A DNA stretch of 64,000 nucleotides from Mycolicibacterium setense (GTDB lineage: Bacteria > Actinomycetota > Actinomycetes > Mycobacteriales > Mycobacteriaceae), in contig NZ_JTJW01000003.1 of NCBI RefSeq assembly GCF_000805385.1, positions 620,001 to 684,000 of the forward strand. The letters are read 5' to 3'. The notes below the pieces were generated by a model that did no database searches, was not told the DNA's origin, and saw only the letters and a list, made by a program, of their open reading frames with translations. Of the stretch, positions 34,362 through 45,262 are shown one piece after another (position 1 is the stretch's first letter; each line of letters opens with the position of its first letter). Both the position numbers and the translations under genes were made by a program.

Positions 34362-34586
34362 TCATGTCATACATACGTCGGCGAACAACAACACCGGCCA
34401 CGAAACCATCGCCCCCAGAAAGGACACCACCGCGTCGAGGCCGCCCATCGATTGCAGATGGTCGGTGTGTGTGCCGGACCAGAAGATACCGATGAGCAGA
34501 TACGGCACACCCAGCACCACAGCAACGACGATCAGTTCGCCGAGCGCGACCCGGTAGGCCAGCAACCTCCGCAGCCTGGCAAGCAC
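34362..34586 (-). CDS. Small two-helix membrane protein
   Basis: A 74-residue protein with helices at about 17-36 (LGELIVVAVVLGVPYLLIGI) and 50-70 (VVSFLGAMVSWPVLLFADVC). The start MLARLRRLLAYRVA is basic, as for an inside-facing end. It lies just upstream of the 108-residue membrane gene and is probably co-expressed. No function can be given. Confidence 0.65.
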   Translation of the reverse strand: MLARLRRLLAYRVALGELIVVAVVLGVPYLLIGIFWSGTHTDHLQSMGGLDAVVSFLGAMVSWPVLLFADVCMT

Positions 34587-34682
34587 GCAACCCCCGTCCG
34601 CCCTTATTGCCGCCTATGTTAATGCTTATTCTCCCTGGAACCACCATTTTGACCCGGCTGTTCGGTCCGTTAGTGTGACGGA

Positions 34683-35930
34683 ATGGCGCGCATCTCGCCC
34701 CGGTCGACGGACAGCGCTGCCAACGGTGTGCGACGCCGACCGAAAGACCGAAAGGCCCAGATAGCGCGGGCCTCGGCGGAGTCTTTCAGCGCCCTGGGAT
34801 ATCACGGGGTGAGCATGGAGGCCATCGCCTCGCGCGTCGGGATCTCGGCGGCCGCGTTGTACCGGCACTATTCGAGCAAGTACGAATTGTTCCGCGACGC
34901 CGTGCTCAACCTCAGCCAGCAACTTGTCGACGGGACGGCGTTTGCTGAGGAGGCCGACGGGGACCCGCGTGAGCTGTTGCGCCGCCTGGTCGCCGCGCTC
35001 AGCGACACCGCCCTGGCCAACCGTGAATCCGGCGGGTTGTACCGCTGGGAGGCGCGTTATCTGCGCGGCGATGACCAGAGCACACTGGACGCGCAGGTGC
35101 GCACGGTGCACCGCCGGATACACCGGCCGCTGATGGAGTTGCGGCCCGAACTCAGCTCGCGGGCCCGCTGGACCTTGTCGACCGCGGTCCTCGGCGTGGT
35201 CGGCAGCGTCGTCGATCATCGGTCCAAATTGCCCGCCAGTCAGATCCGCGCACTGCTCGCCGACATCTGCGACACCGTGCTGGCCGCGGAGCTGCCCGAG
35301 TTCCCGAACCCGACCGACGCGGTGACGCCTCCTCCGGGGGTGGCGAACCCGACGAAATACGAAGCGCTGCTGACCGAATCGATGCGGCTGTTCAATCAGA
35401 AGGGCTATCGCGACACCACGATGGAGGACATCGCGACCGCCGTCGGCATGCCCGCCTCGGGTATCTACCGATATTTCTCGGGCAAATCCGACATCCTGGC
35501 GGCCGGGTTCCGGCGCGCCGCCGACAGGCTGTCGGCGGACATGTCCGAAGTCCTCGGCGCGGCCGAGGACCCCGAACAGGCGCTGGGTGCCCTCATCGAC
35601 GACTACGTGGCCCGATCGTTCGATCGGCCCGAACTCGACTACGTCTACTACACCGAACGCCTGAACATGACGCCCGCCGACCAGAAGATACTGCGGGATC
35701 TGCAGCGTGCAGCCGTGGAATCGTGGGTCGAGGTCGTGATGCCGGTGCGTCCCGAGTGGAGTGTCGGCCAGGCACGCTTCGCGGTTCATGCCGCGATGGC
35801 GTTGGTGATCGACTTGGGCCGGCTCATGAACTATCAGAATTCAGAGCAGGCCCGAGCCGTCGTCGCCGTCATGATCGATCTGACCCTGCTGGGTCGTTAC
35901 CGGTTACGAACGGCGTTGCCGGCCAGGTAG
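34683..35930 (+). CDS. Tandem double TetR-family regulator
   Basis: A 415-residue protein with two complete TetR units. The first helix-turn-helix is near residues 25-70 (ASAESFSALGYHGVSMEAIA, VGISAAALYRHYSSKYELF), the second near 224-271 (TESMRLFNQKGYRDTTMEDI, VGMPASGIYRYFSGKSDIL). Fused double TetR proteins occur in actinobacteria and can bind DNA without the usual dimerisation. Its last 34 bases overlap the end of the converging small membrane gene. Control of the adjacent BVMO gene is possible but inferred. Confidence 0.88.
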   Translation: MARISPRSTDSAANGVRRRPKDRKAQIARASAESFSALGYHGVSMEAIASRVGISAAALYRHYSSKYELFRDAVLNLSQQLVDGTAFAEEADGDPRELLRRLVAALSDTALANRESGGLYRWEARYLRGDDQSTLDAQVRTVHRRIHRPLMELRPELSSRARWTLSTAVLGVVGSVVDHRSKLPASQIRALLADICDTVLAAELPEFPNPTDAVTPPPGVANPTKYEALLTESMRLFNQKGYRDTTMEDIATAVGMPASGIYRYFSGKSDILAAGFRRAADRLSADMSEVLGAAEDPEQALGALIDDYVARSFDRPELDYVYYTERLNMTPADQKILRDLQRAAVESWVEVVMPVRPEWSVGQARFAVHAAMALVIDLGRLMNYQNSEQARAVVAVMIDLTLLGRYRLRTALPAR

Positions 35931-36166
35931 GCCAGATAACCGAGCGTGCCGATGGTGGCCAGCTTGCGGGTCTTGGGCAGGAGGAGCCCCAGGCCGATCG
36001 CCGTCTCGATGCCGCCGTTGGTGTAGATGTGCTTCTGCGTGTCGTTGGGGAACGCAGGCTTGGTGATCGACTCGAACAGCTGCGGCTTCACAAAATGTGA
36101 GACACCGGCGCCGGCCAGGCCGAGGCCGGCGAGCTTGACCAGCTTGGAGTTGTTGCCCTCTGCCAT
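35897..36166 (-). CDS. Small membrane protein, DoxX-like
   Basis: An 89-residue protein with hydrophobic stretches LAGLGLAGAGVSHFVKPQLF, GGIETAIGLGLLLPKT and IGTLGYLAYLAGNAVRNR. The pattern GxxHFxxPxxF, then a GG(I/V)E motif, resembles half of a DoxX-type quinone-linked membrane protein. ATG 36166 has AGAGAGG upstream; an 8-residue longer start is unlikely. It is 16 bases after the flavin monooxygenase stop and probably belongs to the same transcript. Confidence 0.7.
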   Translation of the reverse strand: MAEGNNSKLVKLAGLGLAGAGVSHFVKPQLFESITKPAFPNDTQKHIYTNGGIETAIGLGLLLPKTRKLATIGTLGYLAYLAGNAVRNR

Positions 36167-36182
36167 GTGTGATCCTCTCTGA

Positions 36183-37667
36183 TCAGGCAAATGTGTAGTC
36201 GCTCAACGGGAATCGTGAAGCTTCGGCGACGGCCCGGCGGGTCGTCATCGGCCGGAGCAGCGTTGCCTCGCCGCTCGGGTTGAAATAGTACGACCGTGCC
36301 GATGCGCAGTTTCCGAGGGTGAACAACGAGTCACCCAAAGCCTCGGTCATACGGTCCAGGTACCGCGAATTGGCCTCCTCGGTGACCTCGAACGTGGTGG
36401 CGTCGCGACGCGCGACCTCGCCGAACAGCCGGTCCATCAGGCGCATCTGATACTCCATCGTGTTGAAGAAGTTCAGACCCAGGAATGCGTACGGGCTCGC
36501 CAGGCTCAGGTAGTTCGGGAAGTACGGCATCGATACACCCTGGTAGGCCTGGAAACGGGTCTCCCGCCACCACTTTCCGAGGTTGCGTCCGTCGCGCCCG
36601 ATCACTTCGATGGCCGGAAAGTTCGCGTCCCACAGGTCGAACCCGGTGGCCAGGACCAAGGTGTCGACGGCCGTCCTGGTGCCGTCGGCGTTGACGATGG
36701 CACCCGGTTCTATCCGTTCGATGCCATCGGCCTGCAGGTGCACGTGCGGTTTGGTGAAGGCGCGGTAGTAGCCGTTGGAGAATGTCGGACGCTTGCAGCC
36801 GAAGTCGTAGTCCGGCGTCAGCTTGCGGCGTAGCTCGGGGTCTCGGATCGAGACGAATCGGTGCAGCTTGGCCAGGTCGGAAGCGGCGATGTTGAACCGC
36901 CGGAAGTACCGGTGCTTGAGCACCGCGGTGTCGACCATGAACGCATAGACGGCGTCGGTGACGGCACGGATGGCGCGCTGGGTCAGCGGGACCCGGGCGA
37001 ACAACGCTTTGACCCTTGCCGAGAATTTCAGGTCGATCTTGGGCACCACCCAGATCGGGGTGCGCTGGTAGACCGTCAGCTCCGCGGCGTCGCGGGCCAG
37101 CTCGGGGATGAGCTGCACCGCGGTGGCGCCCGTGCCGATGATGGCGATCCGGCGACCGTCGGGCCGGTAGCTGTCATCCCAGTCGGTGGTGTGGATGACC
37201 TTGCCGGTGAACTCGGCGATGCCCGGGATGTCAGGGGTGCGCGGCTGAGACAGGAAGCCGGTGGCAGTCAGCAGGAAACGCGCGCTGAGCACCTCACCGC
37301 CGGCGAGGGCGACGCGCCAGCGCGACGTCTCCTCATCCCAACGGGCACTTTCGACCGAGGTGTTGAACCGGATGTGGCGCCGCACGTCGTACTTGTCGGC
37401 CACGTCGTCGGCGTACCGCTTGATCTCGGTGCCCGTGGAGAAGAGGCGTGACCAGTTTGGATTCGGCTCGAAGAAGTACGAGTACGTGGTGGTCGGCACG
37501 TCGACCGCCAGGCCGGGGTAGTGGTTGACGTACCAGGTGCCGCCGAGGTCATCCTCGCGATCCAGGATCACGAAGTCCTCGATGCCCAGCCGTTTGAGCT
37601 GGATGGCGGCGCCGATGCCGGCGAAGCCGGCGCCGACGATGATCGCCTCGTATTCCCCCGGGCTCAT
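36183..37667 (-). CDS. BVMO-type flavin monooxygenase
   Basis: A 494-residue FAD/NADPH monooxygenase. AIIVGAGFAGIGAAIQLKRL binds FAD at the start; FTGKVIHTTDWDD near residue 155 is the BVMO fingerprint (FxGxxxHxxxW), and IIGTGATAVQLIPEL is the NADPH motif. It is of the shorter class seen in EthA/MymA-like mycobacterial enzymes. Typical reactions are ketone oxygenation or sulphoxidation; the substrate here is unknown. It is not closely linked to the catabolic cluster at 1-19136. Confidence 0.88.
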   Translation of the reverse strand: MSPGEYEAIIVGAGFAGIGAAIQLKRLGIEDFVILDREDDLGGTWYVNHYPGLAVDVPTTTYSYFFEPNPNWSRLFSTGTEIKRYADDVADKYDVRRHIRFNTSVESARWDEETSRWRVALAGGEVLSARFLLTATGFLSQPRTPDIPGIAEFTGKVIHTTDWDDSYRPDGRRIAIIGTGATAVQLIPELARDAAELTVYQRTPIWVVPKIDLKFSARVKALFARVPLTQRAIRAVTDAVYAFMVDTAVLKHRYFRRFNIAASDLAKLHRFVSIRDPELRRKLTPDYDFGCKRPTFSNGYYRAFTKPHVHLQADGIERIEPGAIVNADGTRTAVDTLVLATGFDLWDANFPAIEVIGRDGRNLGKWWRETRFQAYQGVSMPYFPNYLSLASPYAFLGLNFFNTMEYQMRLMDRLFGEVARRDATTFEVTEEANSRYLDRMTEALGDSLFTLGNCASARSYYFNPSGEATLLRPMTTRRAVAEASRFPLSDYTFA

Positions 37668-37739
37668 GATGCAGACAGTACCGCAGGTACCGGGTACTTT
37701 GTCGAGGGGTGGAATCGGTTGACGACGCCGATGGCCGGA

Positions 37740-38666
37740 TCAGCTCCAGCGCTTCGGGTCGCACTCCAGGCTCGCGCGGTCCCAGTCCGCCAGGTCGGCC
37801 GCGGCTGCGTAGGTGGACTGCAGGAATTCCATCAGCGCCCGGTCGGGATCGACGGACTTCCGCACCGCCTCGTAGGGCAGCAGGAACTGTCTGAAATCCT
37901 GGCTGTAGAAGGCCGCGCCCGGGCCGACGTGATAATCGGCGAATCCTTCCGGCTCGGGATAGGCGTACGCGTAGAACGCGCCCTCCTCGCCACCGCCCGG
38001 CCAGAAGCCGCAACTGCTCAACTCGTGCGAATAACCTTCCACCATCACGCCATTGGGACAATTGGGCGCCCCGCCGGGGTGCTCGGGTGCGGGCCGCCCG
38101 GAGAACCTGGTGCACGCCATGTCGAACGAGCCCCAGAAGAAGTGCACGGGACTCGCCTTGCCGATGAAATGTGCCCGGAAGTCGCTGATGACCCGGTGCG
38201 CCTGCACCAACTGGCGCCAGAACAGGTTGGCGGCGCGCGGATCGTACGACGCGTGTTGGTGATCTTCGGCAAACGGTATCGCGGGCTCAACTTCGTTGGG
38301 CCGGGCGTGGATCTGCGCTTCAATGCCCAATTGACCCAGTGCCGACAGGGTTTCGGCGTAGAACTTGGCCACCGATTTCGGTGCCAGCGCCACGCTGCCC
38401 TTTCCACCGTCACCCGTGCGGATCGCGAGCACATGGTCGATGAAATCGAACTCCATGTCGAACAACCCGTTTCGATAGGGAATCGATGACGTGGTCAGCC
38501 CGCGCGGACTCACATACAGCGTCACCCCCCACCAGTGGTTCAGCAGCGGCGAGTACGTCAGGCGGATCTTTCCGACGATCTGCGTCCACATGTGGAGGGT
38601 GTCGCGCGTAGGTTCCCAATCCGATACCCGCAGTGCGGGCCACGGGTTGTCGGACAGAGCGCTCAT
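37740..38666 (-). CDS. DUF5996 family protein
   Basis: About 308 residues, starting MSALSDNPWPALRVSDWEPT. The order of motifs (TLHMWTQIVGKIRLTYSPLL, NHWWGVTLYVSPRGLTTSSI, then KASPVHFFWGSFDMACTRFS and GFWPGGG) is that of the DUF5996 family, a widespread protein of unknown activity. ATG 38666 is preferred; an open frame extends to 38918 but its extra 84 residues are unlike the family. Confidence 0.8.
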   Translation of the reverse strand: MSALSDNPWPALRVSDWEPTRDTLHMWTQIVGKIRLTYSPLLNHWWGVTLYVSPRGLTTSSIPYRNGLFDMEFDFIDHVLAIRTGDGGKGSVALAPKSVAKFYAETLSALGQLGIEAQIHARPNEVEPAIPFAEDHQHASYDPRAANLFWRQLVQAHRVISDFRAHFIGKASPVHFFWGSFDMACTRFSGRPAPEHPGGAPNCPNGVMVEGYSHELSSCGFWPGGGEEGAFYAYAYPEPEGFADYHVGPGAAFYSQDFRQFLLPYEAVRKSVDPDRALMEFLQSTYAAAADLADWDRASLECDPKRWS

Positions 38667-38758
38667 GGGCCAGCTACCTGCCTTCCCGCCGCACCACCGC
38701 TCGGCATGCGGCACCGCGTGCAAAGCCTCGTAGCGATTATCTCTTGGTGATGCGCGCC

Positions 38759-39322
38759 TTACCCGATTTTGCCGGTGCGGGGTTCCTTGCTGGTAGCGAT
38801 GCATGTCACCGTGCGGTCCCCACGCTGCCAGGAGTCCGCCGTCGGGTACAACACGAACAGCTGAATCCCGGATTCCGAGTTGGCGTTCGGCGCGTACTCG
38901 GTGAGTGCCGGTCCGCACTTGTCGGCGTACTTGACCACCGCGGCATCGCCCGGGAAATCTCCGTCAGGCAGCGGCAGCACCGCGAACACCTCGCCCTTGT
39001 GCGGCTGGTCGCAAGTCACGGTCTTCAGATACAGCACGCGGCTGCTGTCGGGAATCTCCGTCAGGCAATCGCCCGAGCGGACCTGGCTGGCCTCCGTGGC
39101 GCCGCGGTCCCGGGCGAGATAGAACACCGCACCGGCCGCGACGGCGATCGCGACCAGCACCACGACACCCAGCAGCACCCATTTGAGCGCCGGGGATTTG
39201 TTCGGTTGCGCCGAGAACTGGTCAGGACCGGTGGAATACGGCTGCGGAGGTGGCGGCGGGTAGTTGTGGCCGTGCGGGCCAGGACCACCGGTGGGGCCGG
39301 GCGGACCGGAAGTGAAGGTCAT
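38759..39322 (-). CDS. Proline-rich membrane protein with septum-formation domain
   Basis: A 187-residue protein: a Pro/Gly-rich cytoplasmic N-terminus (GPHGHNYPPPPPQPYSTGP), one membrane helix (WVLLGVVVLVAIAVAAGAVF) and an outer domain with four cysteines (GDCLTEIP, TCDQPHKGEVFAV, DKCGPAL, TVTCIATS). This resembles the 'Septum_form' domain. It corresponds by position to Rv0420c of M. tuberculosis. The start overlaps the stop of the upstream hydrolase by four bases. Confidence 0.78.
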   Translation of the reverse strand: MTFTSGPPGPTGGPGPHGHNYPPPPPQPYSTGPDQFSAQPNKSPALKWVLLGVVVLVAIAVAAGAVFYLARDRGATEASQVRSGDCLTEIPDSSRVLYLKTVTCDQPHKGEVFAVLPLPDGDFPGDAAVVKYADKCGPALTEYAPNANSESGIQLFVLYPTADSWQRGDRTVTCIATSKEPRTGKIG

Positions 39323-39951
39323 GGCTCGACGATATCGACTGCCCGCAGCGCCGCATCCACCGCAAGGGCGGGCACGTCCACCCGCTTGGATCCGAGATCA
39401 TGGCGAGCGCCGTCGATGACGACGAGTTCGGTCGGTCCGCTCACCAAGGCCGCGGCCGCCGTCAGCTCGTCGATCGTGCCGAACGGATCGGCGGTGCCCT
39501 GGGTGAACACCGTGGGCACCGTGATTCCGGGCAGATGCTCGGTGCGCGCCCGTTCCGGCTTGCCCGGTGGATGCAGCGGATAAGAGAACAGCGTCAGTAC
39601 GTCTGGGCCGGCCCCATCGTCCCCGGCGGTCACCATCGAGGTCATCCGGCCGCCGTAGGAATGCCCGCCGGCGACCACGGGCCCATCGGTCATGGTGCGG
39701 GCCAGCGCGATCGCCTCGGCGATCCCTTCCTGGTCACTGGTCGCCGATCCCGAGGGCGGGCCCTTGGGCCTGCGGCGGCGGTACGGCAGGTTGTAACGGA
39801 TGGCCAACCAGCCGCGAGACGCCCACTCGTCGCAGAGCTTGACCAGCATTGCCGAATCGCGGTTACCGCCCGCCCCGTGGGTCAGCACCACGACACCCTG
39901 TGTCGGCCCCACTGGCTCGTGCGCGATTCCCGCGATCGCCTCGAGGTTCAT
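39319..39951 (-). CDS. Alpha/beta-hydrolase family protein
   Basis: A 210-residue small hydrolase. VVVLTHGAGGNRDSAM near residue 20 and the nucleophile motif GGHSYGGRM near residue 100 are of the KANL3/Tex30-like group, with a late DGARHDLG as the His region. Corresponds to Rv0421c by position. ATG 39951 overlaps the thiD stop, and a longer frame to 40086 is rejected. Substrate unknown; coexpression with thiD does not imply a thiamine role. Confidence 0.82.
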   Translation of the reverse strand: MNLEAIAGIAHEPVGPTQGVVVLTHGAGGNRDSAMLVKLCDEWASRGWLAIRYNLPYRRRRPKGPPSGSATSDQEGIAEAIALARTMTDGPVVAGGHSYGGRMTSMVTAGDDGAGPDVLTLFSYPLHPPGKPERARTEHLPGITVPTVFTQGTADPFGTIDELTAAAALVSGPTELVVIDGARHDLGSKRVDVPALAVDAALRAVDIVEP

Positions 39952-40784
39952 CGCGGCAACCGGAACAGCGCGTTGACCGGGCCGTGGCCGTGCCCCAGCG
40001 GATAAGCCGCGCGGATGCACTCGGTCACCCATGCCTTGCCGAACTCCACCGCCTCGGGCACTGAATAACCGTGTGCCAGAGCGCAAGCCGTCGCCGCGGC
40101 GAGAGTATCGCCGGCGCCGTGATCATCACCCGTATCGACCCGCGGCGCCTGGAACTCGTGAAAATCGGTGCCGTCGAACAGGAGGTCGGGGCTGTCCGCT
40201 GACGAGCGCAGGTGCCCGCCCTTTACCAACGTCCACTGCGGGCCGAGGGCGTGCAGGGCCCGCGCCGCGTCCCGCTGACTTGCGGCATCGACGACTTCGA
40301 TGTCGACGAGCAGCCGCACCTCGTCGAGGTTCGGGGTGACCAGGGTGGCGAGCGGGAACAGTTCGGTGCGCAACGCGTCCAGTGCACTGTGATGCAGCAG
40401 CGGATCGCCGTGCATCGATGCGCACACCGGGTCGACGACCAGCGGCACGTTCGACGCCAGACCCTCGGCCCGCCACGTCTCGGCGATCGTGCTGATGATC
40501 TCCGCGGAGGCCAGCATCCCGGTCTTGGCGGCTTGAATGCCGATATCGGTGACGACGGCCCGTATCTGATCCGAGACGATGTCGAGCGGTATCTCGTGAA
40601 AACCCTTGACGCCCACCGAGTTCTGCACCGTCACCGCGGTCACCGCGACGCACCCGTGCAGGCCGAGCATCGCGAAGGTCCGCATGTCGGCCTGGATCCC
40701 GGCGCCACCGCCGGAGTCGGATCCGGCGATGGTCATCACTCGCAGCGGGGTCTCACCCGCGGCGACCAGCGGCAAGAAGTTCAC
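39948..40784 (-). CDS. thiD: Hydroxymethylpyrimidine/phosphomethylpyrimidine kinase
   Basis: A 278-residue kinase of the ribokinase fold that phosphorylates HMP and then HMP-P to HMP-PP for thiamine synthesis. [20 protein letters not shown] near the start binds the pyrimidine, VVDPVC lies near residue 115, and the C-terminal [20 protein letters not shown] is the anion-hole and catalytic Asp motif. It follows thiC by 7 bases; thiC makes its substrate. The pair is under the TPP riboswitch upstream of thiC. Confidence 0.95.
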   Translation of the reverse strand: MNFLPLVAAGETPLRVMTIAGSDSGGGAGIQADMRTFAMLGLHGCVAVTAVTVQNSVGVKGFHEIPLDIVSDQIRAVVTDIGIQAAKTGMLASAEIISTIAETWRAEGLASNVPLVVDPVCASMHGDPLLHHSALDALRTELFPLATLVTPNLDEVRLLVDIEVVDAASQRDAARALHALGPQWTLVKGGHLRSSADSPDLLFDGTDFHEFQAPRVDTGDDHGAGDTLAAATACALAHGYSVPEAVEFGKAWVTECIRAAYPLGHGHGPVNALFRLPR

Positions 40785-40791
40785 TTTCGCC

Positions 40792-42515
<1,724 letters not shown>

Positions 42516-42649
42516 TGTGGTTTGCAGGGCCCAACCTAGCGCAGACGTTGTGCGGTGGGGAACCCCGGAGGCCGCGGTTTCCGACACCGGACTGAGCGTC
42601 GCGCCCTGACGTGGAGGCCGGCGACCGCGAGATTCGAAGCTCGCTCAAA

Positions 42650-42679
42650 TTGCCGTCACATGATTTGTATAGCTAATAT
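42650..42679 (+). promoter_or_regulatory. Sigma-A-type promoter of the MFS gene
   Basis: TTGCCG (42650-42655) and TAATAT (42674-42679) are separated by 18 bases in an AT-rich stretch unlike the surroundings, giving a -35/-10 pair. Transcription would begin about 50 bases before ATG 42739. Confidence 0.5.
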
Positions 42680-42738
42680 ATGTGTTTTGAACATGTTGGG
42701 CATTGCCGCCCCTCGATTGCGACCAGAGCGAAGACGGA

Positions 42739-44496
42739 ATGACGACTGAGATGACGAACGCGGCCGGCGGCGTCGACGCTGCGCAGGCCGAGACCGCCGA
42801 CCGGCGTAAACGGATGGATCACGATCACCCGTTCTACAAGTGGGTGGTGCTGTCCAACACCACGTTGGGCATCCTGCTGGCCTCGATCAACGCCTCGATC
42901 GTGCTGATCTCGCTGCCCGCGATCTTCCGCGGCATCGGCCTGAATCCGCTGGCCCCGGGCAACGTCAGCTACCTGCTGTGGATGCTGATGGGCTACCTCG
43001 TGGTCACCGCGGTGCTCGTGGTGCCCTTCGGACGGCTCGGCGACATGTACGGCCGGGTCCGCATCTACAACCTGGGCTTCGTGGTCTTCACCGTGGCCGC
43101 GATCGCACTGTCCTTCGACCCGTTCCAACTCGGTGGCGGTGCGATCTGGCTCATCGGCTGGCGCGTGGTCCAAGGCGTCGGCGGCGCCATGCTGATGGCG
43201 TCGTCGTCGGCGATCCTCACCGACGCCTTCCCCGCCAACCAGCGCGGCATGGCGCTGGGGACCAACATGGTGGCCGCGGTCGCCGGATCCTTCCTCGGGT
43301 TGCTCATCGGTGGCTTCCTGTCCGAGTGGCACTGGAAGGCCGTCTTCTGGGTGGGCGTGCCGATCGGCATCCTCGGCACGATCTGGAGCTACCGCTCACT
43401 CAAAGAACTCGGTGTCCGTACCGCCGGTCGGCTCGACTGGGCCGGCACGCTGACGTTCGGGCTGGGCCTGACGGTGCTGCTGATCGGCATCACCTACGGC
43501 ATCCAGCCCTACGGTGACGCGACCACCGGCTGGACCAGCCCGTGGGTGCTGGGCTCCATCGCCGTCGGCCTGCTGTTGCTGGTGGCGTTCTGCATCGTCG
43601 AGTTGAAGGTGTCCTCGCCCATGGTGGACATCCGGCTGTTCAAATCGGCAGCCTTCGGGATGGGCAACCTGGCGGGCCTGATGTCCTCGGTGGGCCGCGG
43701 CGGGCTGCAGTTCATGCTCATCATCTGGTTGCAGGGCATCTGGCTGCCGCTGCACGGCTACAGCTTCGAATCCACCCCCTTGTGGGCTGGCATCTACCTG
43801 CTGCCGGTCACCATCGGATTCCTGGTCGCCGCGCCGATCGCCGGATCGCTCTCCGACCGCATCGGCGCGCGGCCGCTGACCGTCGGCGGCATGCTGCTGA
43901 TGGCGGCCACCTTCGTGGCGCTGCTGCTCATCCCGGTCAACTTCGACTACTGGGTGTTCGCGATCCTGGTGTTCCTCAACGGTCTGGGCGGCGGCATCTT
44001 CACCGCCCCCAACACGGCGGCCATCATGTCGAGCGTGCCGGCCGACCAGCGTGGCGCCGCCTCGGGTGTGCGATCGACGTTCTTCAACGCAGGCAACTCA
44101 CTGTCCATCGGCATCTTCTTCTCGCTGATGATCGTCGGGCTGGCCAACACGTTGCCCGCGGCGTTGACCTCCGGCCTGACCCAGCAAGGTGTTTCGGCAT
44201 CCGTGGCTCAGGATGTGGCGAACCTGCCCCCGGTCGGCAGCCTGTTCGCGGCGTTCCTGGGCTACAACCCGATGGCCGAACTGCTGGCGCCCTACGACGC
44301 GTTGCACCAACCGGGCGTGAACGCCGATGTGATCACCGGGCAGACGTTCTTCCCGCAGTTGATCACTGAGCCGTTCCACTCCGGGCTGACCGTGGTGTTC
44401 ACCGCCGCGGCGGTGATGATGGTGATCGGTGCGGTGGCGTCGATGTTCAGCGCGGGCCGCTATGGGACCGAGGCGGGAGCCGACAATCAGGCCTGA
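42739..44496 (+). CDS. MFS drug-efflux transporter, DHA2 (EmrB/QacA) family
   Basis: A 585-residue major facilitator with about 14 hydrophobic helices. VVPFGRLGDMYGRVRIY near residue 95 is the loop 2-3 motif A; IGWRVVQGVGGAMLMASSSA near 145 and AVAGSFLGLLIGG (motif C-like) near 185 are typical of proton-drug antiporters. ATG 42739 has GAAGACGGA upstream; an in-frame start at 42703 is less likely. Substrates cannot be predicted. Its last eight codons and stop form the first copy of a 27-base tandem repeat. Confidence 0.9.
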   Translation: MTTEMTNAAGGVDAAQAETADRRKRMDHDHPFYKWVVLSNTTLGILLASINASIVLISLPAIFRGIGLNPLAPGNVSYLLWMLMGYLVVTAVLVVPFGRLGDMYGRVRIYNLGFVVFTVAAIALSFDPFQLGGGAIWLIGWRVVQGVGGAMLMASSSAILTDAFPANQRGMALGTNMVAAVAGSFLGLLIGGFLSEWHWKAVFWVGVPIGILGTIWSYRSLKELGVRTAGRLDWAGTLTFGLGLTVLLIGITYGIQPYGDATTGWTSPWVLGSIAVGLLLLVAFCIVELKVSSPMVDIRLFKSAAFGMGNLAGLMSSVGRGGLQFMLIIWLQGIWLPLHGYSFESTPLWAGIYLLPVTIGFLVAAPIAGSLSDRIGARPLTVGGMLLMAATFVALLLIPVNFDYWVFAILVFLNGLGGGIFTAPNTAAIMSSVPADQRGAASGVRSTFFNAGNSLSIGIFFSLMIVGLANTLPAALTSGLTQQGVSASVAQDVANLPPVGSLFAAFLGYNPMAELLAPYDALHQPGVNADVITGQTFFPQLITEPFHSGLTVVFTAAAVMMVIGAVASMFSAGRYGTEAGADNQA

Positions 44497-44550
44497 GAGG
44501 CGGGAGCCGACAATCAGGCCCGAGAGGCGGGAGCCGACAATCAGGCTTGA
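44470..44550. repeat. Three tandem 27-bp repeats over the MFS stop codon
   Basis: Copies at 44470-44496, 44497-44523 and 44524-44550 are identical apart from one or two bases near their ends. Each encodes EAGADNQA plus one codon. Copy 1 ends in TGA (the real stop), copy 2 in CGA (Arg) and copy 3 in TGA. The unit is nine codons, so duplication keeps the frame. The repeats lie 35 bases before the next gene. Confidence 0.95.
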
Positions 44551-44585
44551 GCAGGGCCGCCGGCAACGCACCTACACTCGGGTCG

Positions 44586-45227
44586 GTGACCACCACACAG
44601 CGCCGCGGATTCAACGACGCCATCACGCGATTCTGGAGTTTCGCCGCACCGGCTTATGACCAGGGCTGCCTCCAGCGGTGGGTGTACCGACCCGCCCAGG
44701 ACGAGGTGATCGCCCAACTGCAGCAGCGCGGTGCCCGTACGATCGCCGACATCGCCTGCGGCACCGGCATCCTGGCCGACCGCATCGAGCGTGAACTGCG
44801 CCCGGACGAGGTCTACGGCCTGGACATGTCCGACGGCATGCTGGCCCAGGCGGCCAAGCGATCCGACCGGGTGCGGTGGATGTCGGCGCCGGCCGAAGAA
44901 CTGCCCTTCCGGGACGGCTTCCTCGATGCGGTGGTGACCACATCGGCTTTTCATTTTTTCGATCAACCGGCCGCCCTCGCGGAGTTCTACCGGGCACTCG
45001 CGCCTGGCGGCATGGTGGCCGTGACGACGATGAGTCCCCGCCGGACATTCCTTCCGCTGCACGCCATTTCAGCCGACCTGAGCGCACCCGCCCACAGTCC
45101 CACCGAGGACGAGATGCGCGCGCTGTTCGAAATGGCCGGATTCACCGTCGTCGAACAGCACCGGGTGCGGCGGCCGGTGTGGACGCCGATCTCCGACGCC
45201 ATCACCGTGGGCGTCAAGCCCGCGTAG
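44586..45227 (+). CDS. Class I SAM-dependent methyltransferase (UbiE/Methyltransf_11 type)
   Basis: A 213-residue methyltransferase. IADIACGTGILADRI near residue 58 is the SAM-binding motif I, GLDMSDGML is motif post-I, and the segment DAVVTTSAFHFFDQPAALAE carries motif II/III. GTG 44586 is used because upstream sequence falls in the tandem repeat. Substrate unknown; a lipid or quinone methylation is common for the type. It follows the MFS gene and precedes the LOG gene. Confidence 0.85.
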   Translation: MTTTQRRGFNDAITRFWSFAAPAYDQGCLQRWVYRPAQDEVIAQLQQRGARTIADIACGTGILADRIERELRPDEVYGLDMSDGMLAQAAKRSDRVRWMSAPAEELPFRDGFLDAVVTTSAFHFFDQPAALAEFYRALAPGGMVAVTTMSPRRTFLPLHAISADLSAPAHSPTEDEMRALFEMAGFTVVEQHRVRRPVWTPISDAITVGVKPA

Positions 45228-45262
45228 CCGGCAGGGGATTGCTTTCCCATACGCTGGCAAAC

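Noticed and set aside
44470..44550. Tandem repeats considered as a CRISPR array
   Set aside because: The copies are directly adjacent without spacers, lie over coding sequence and there is no cas gene nearby.
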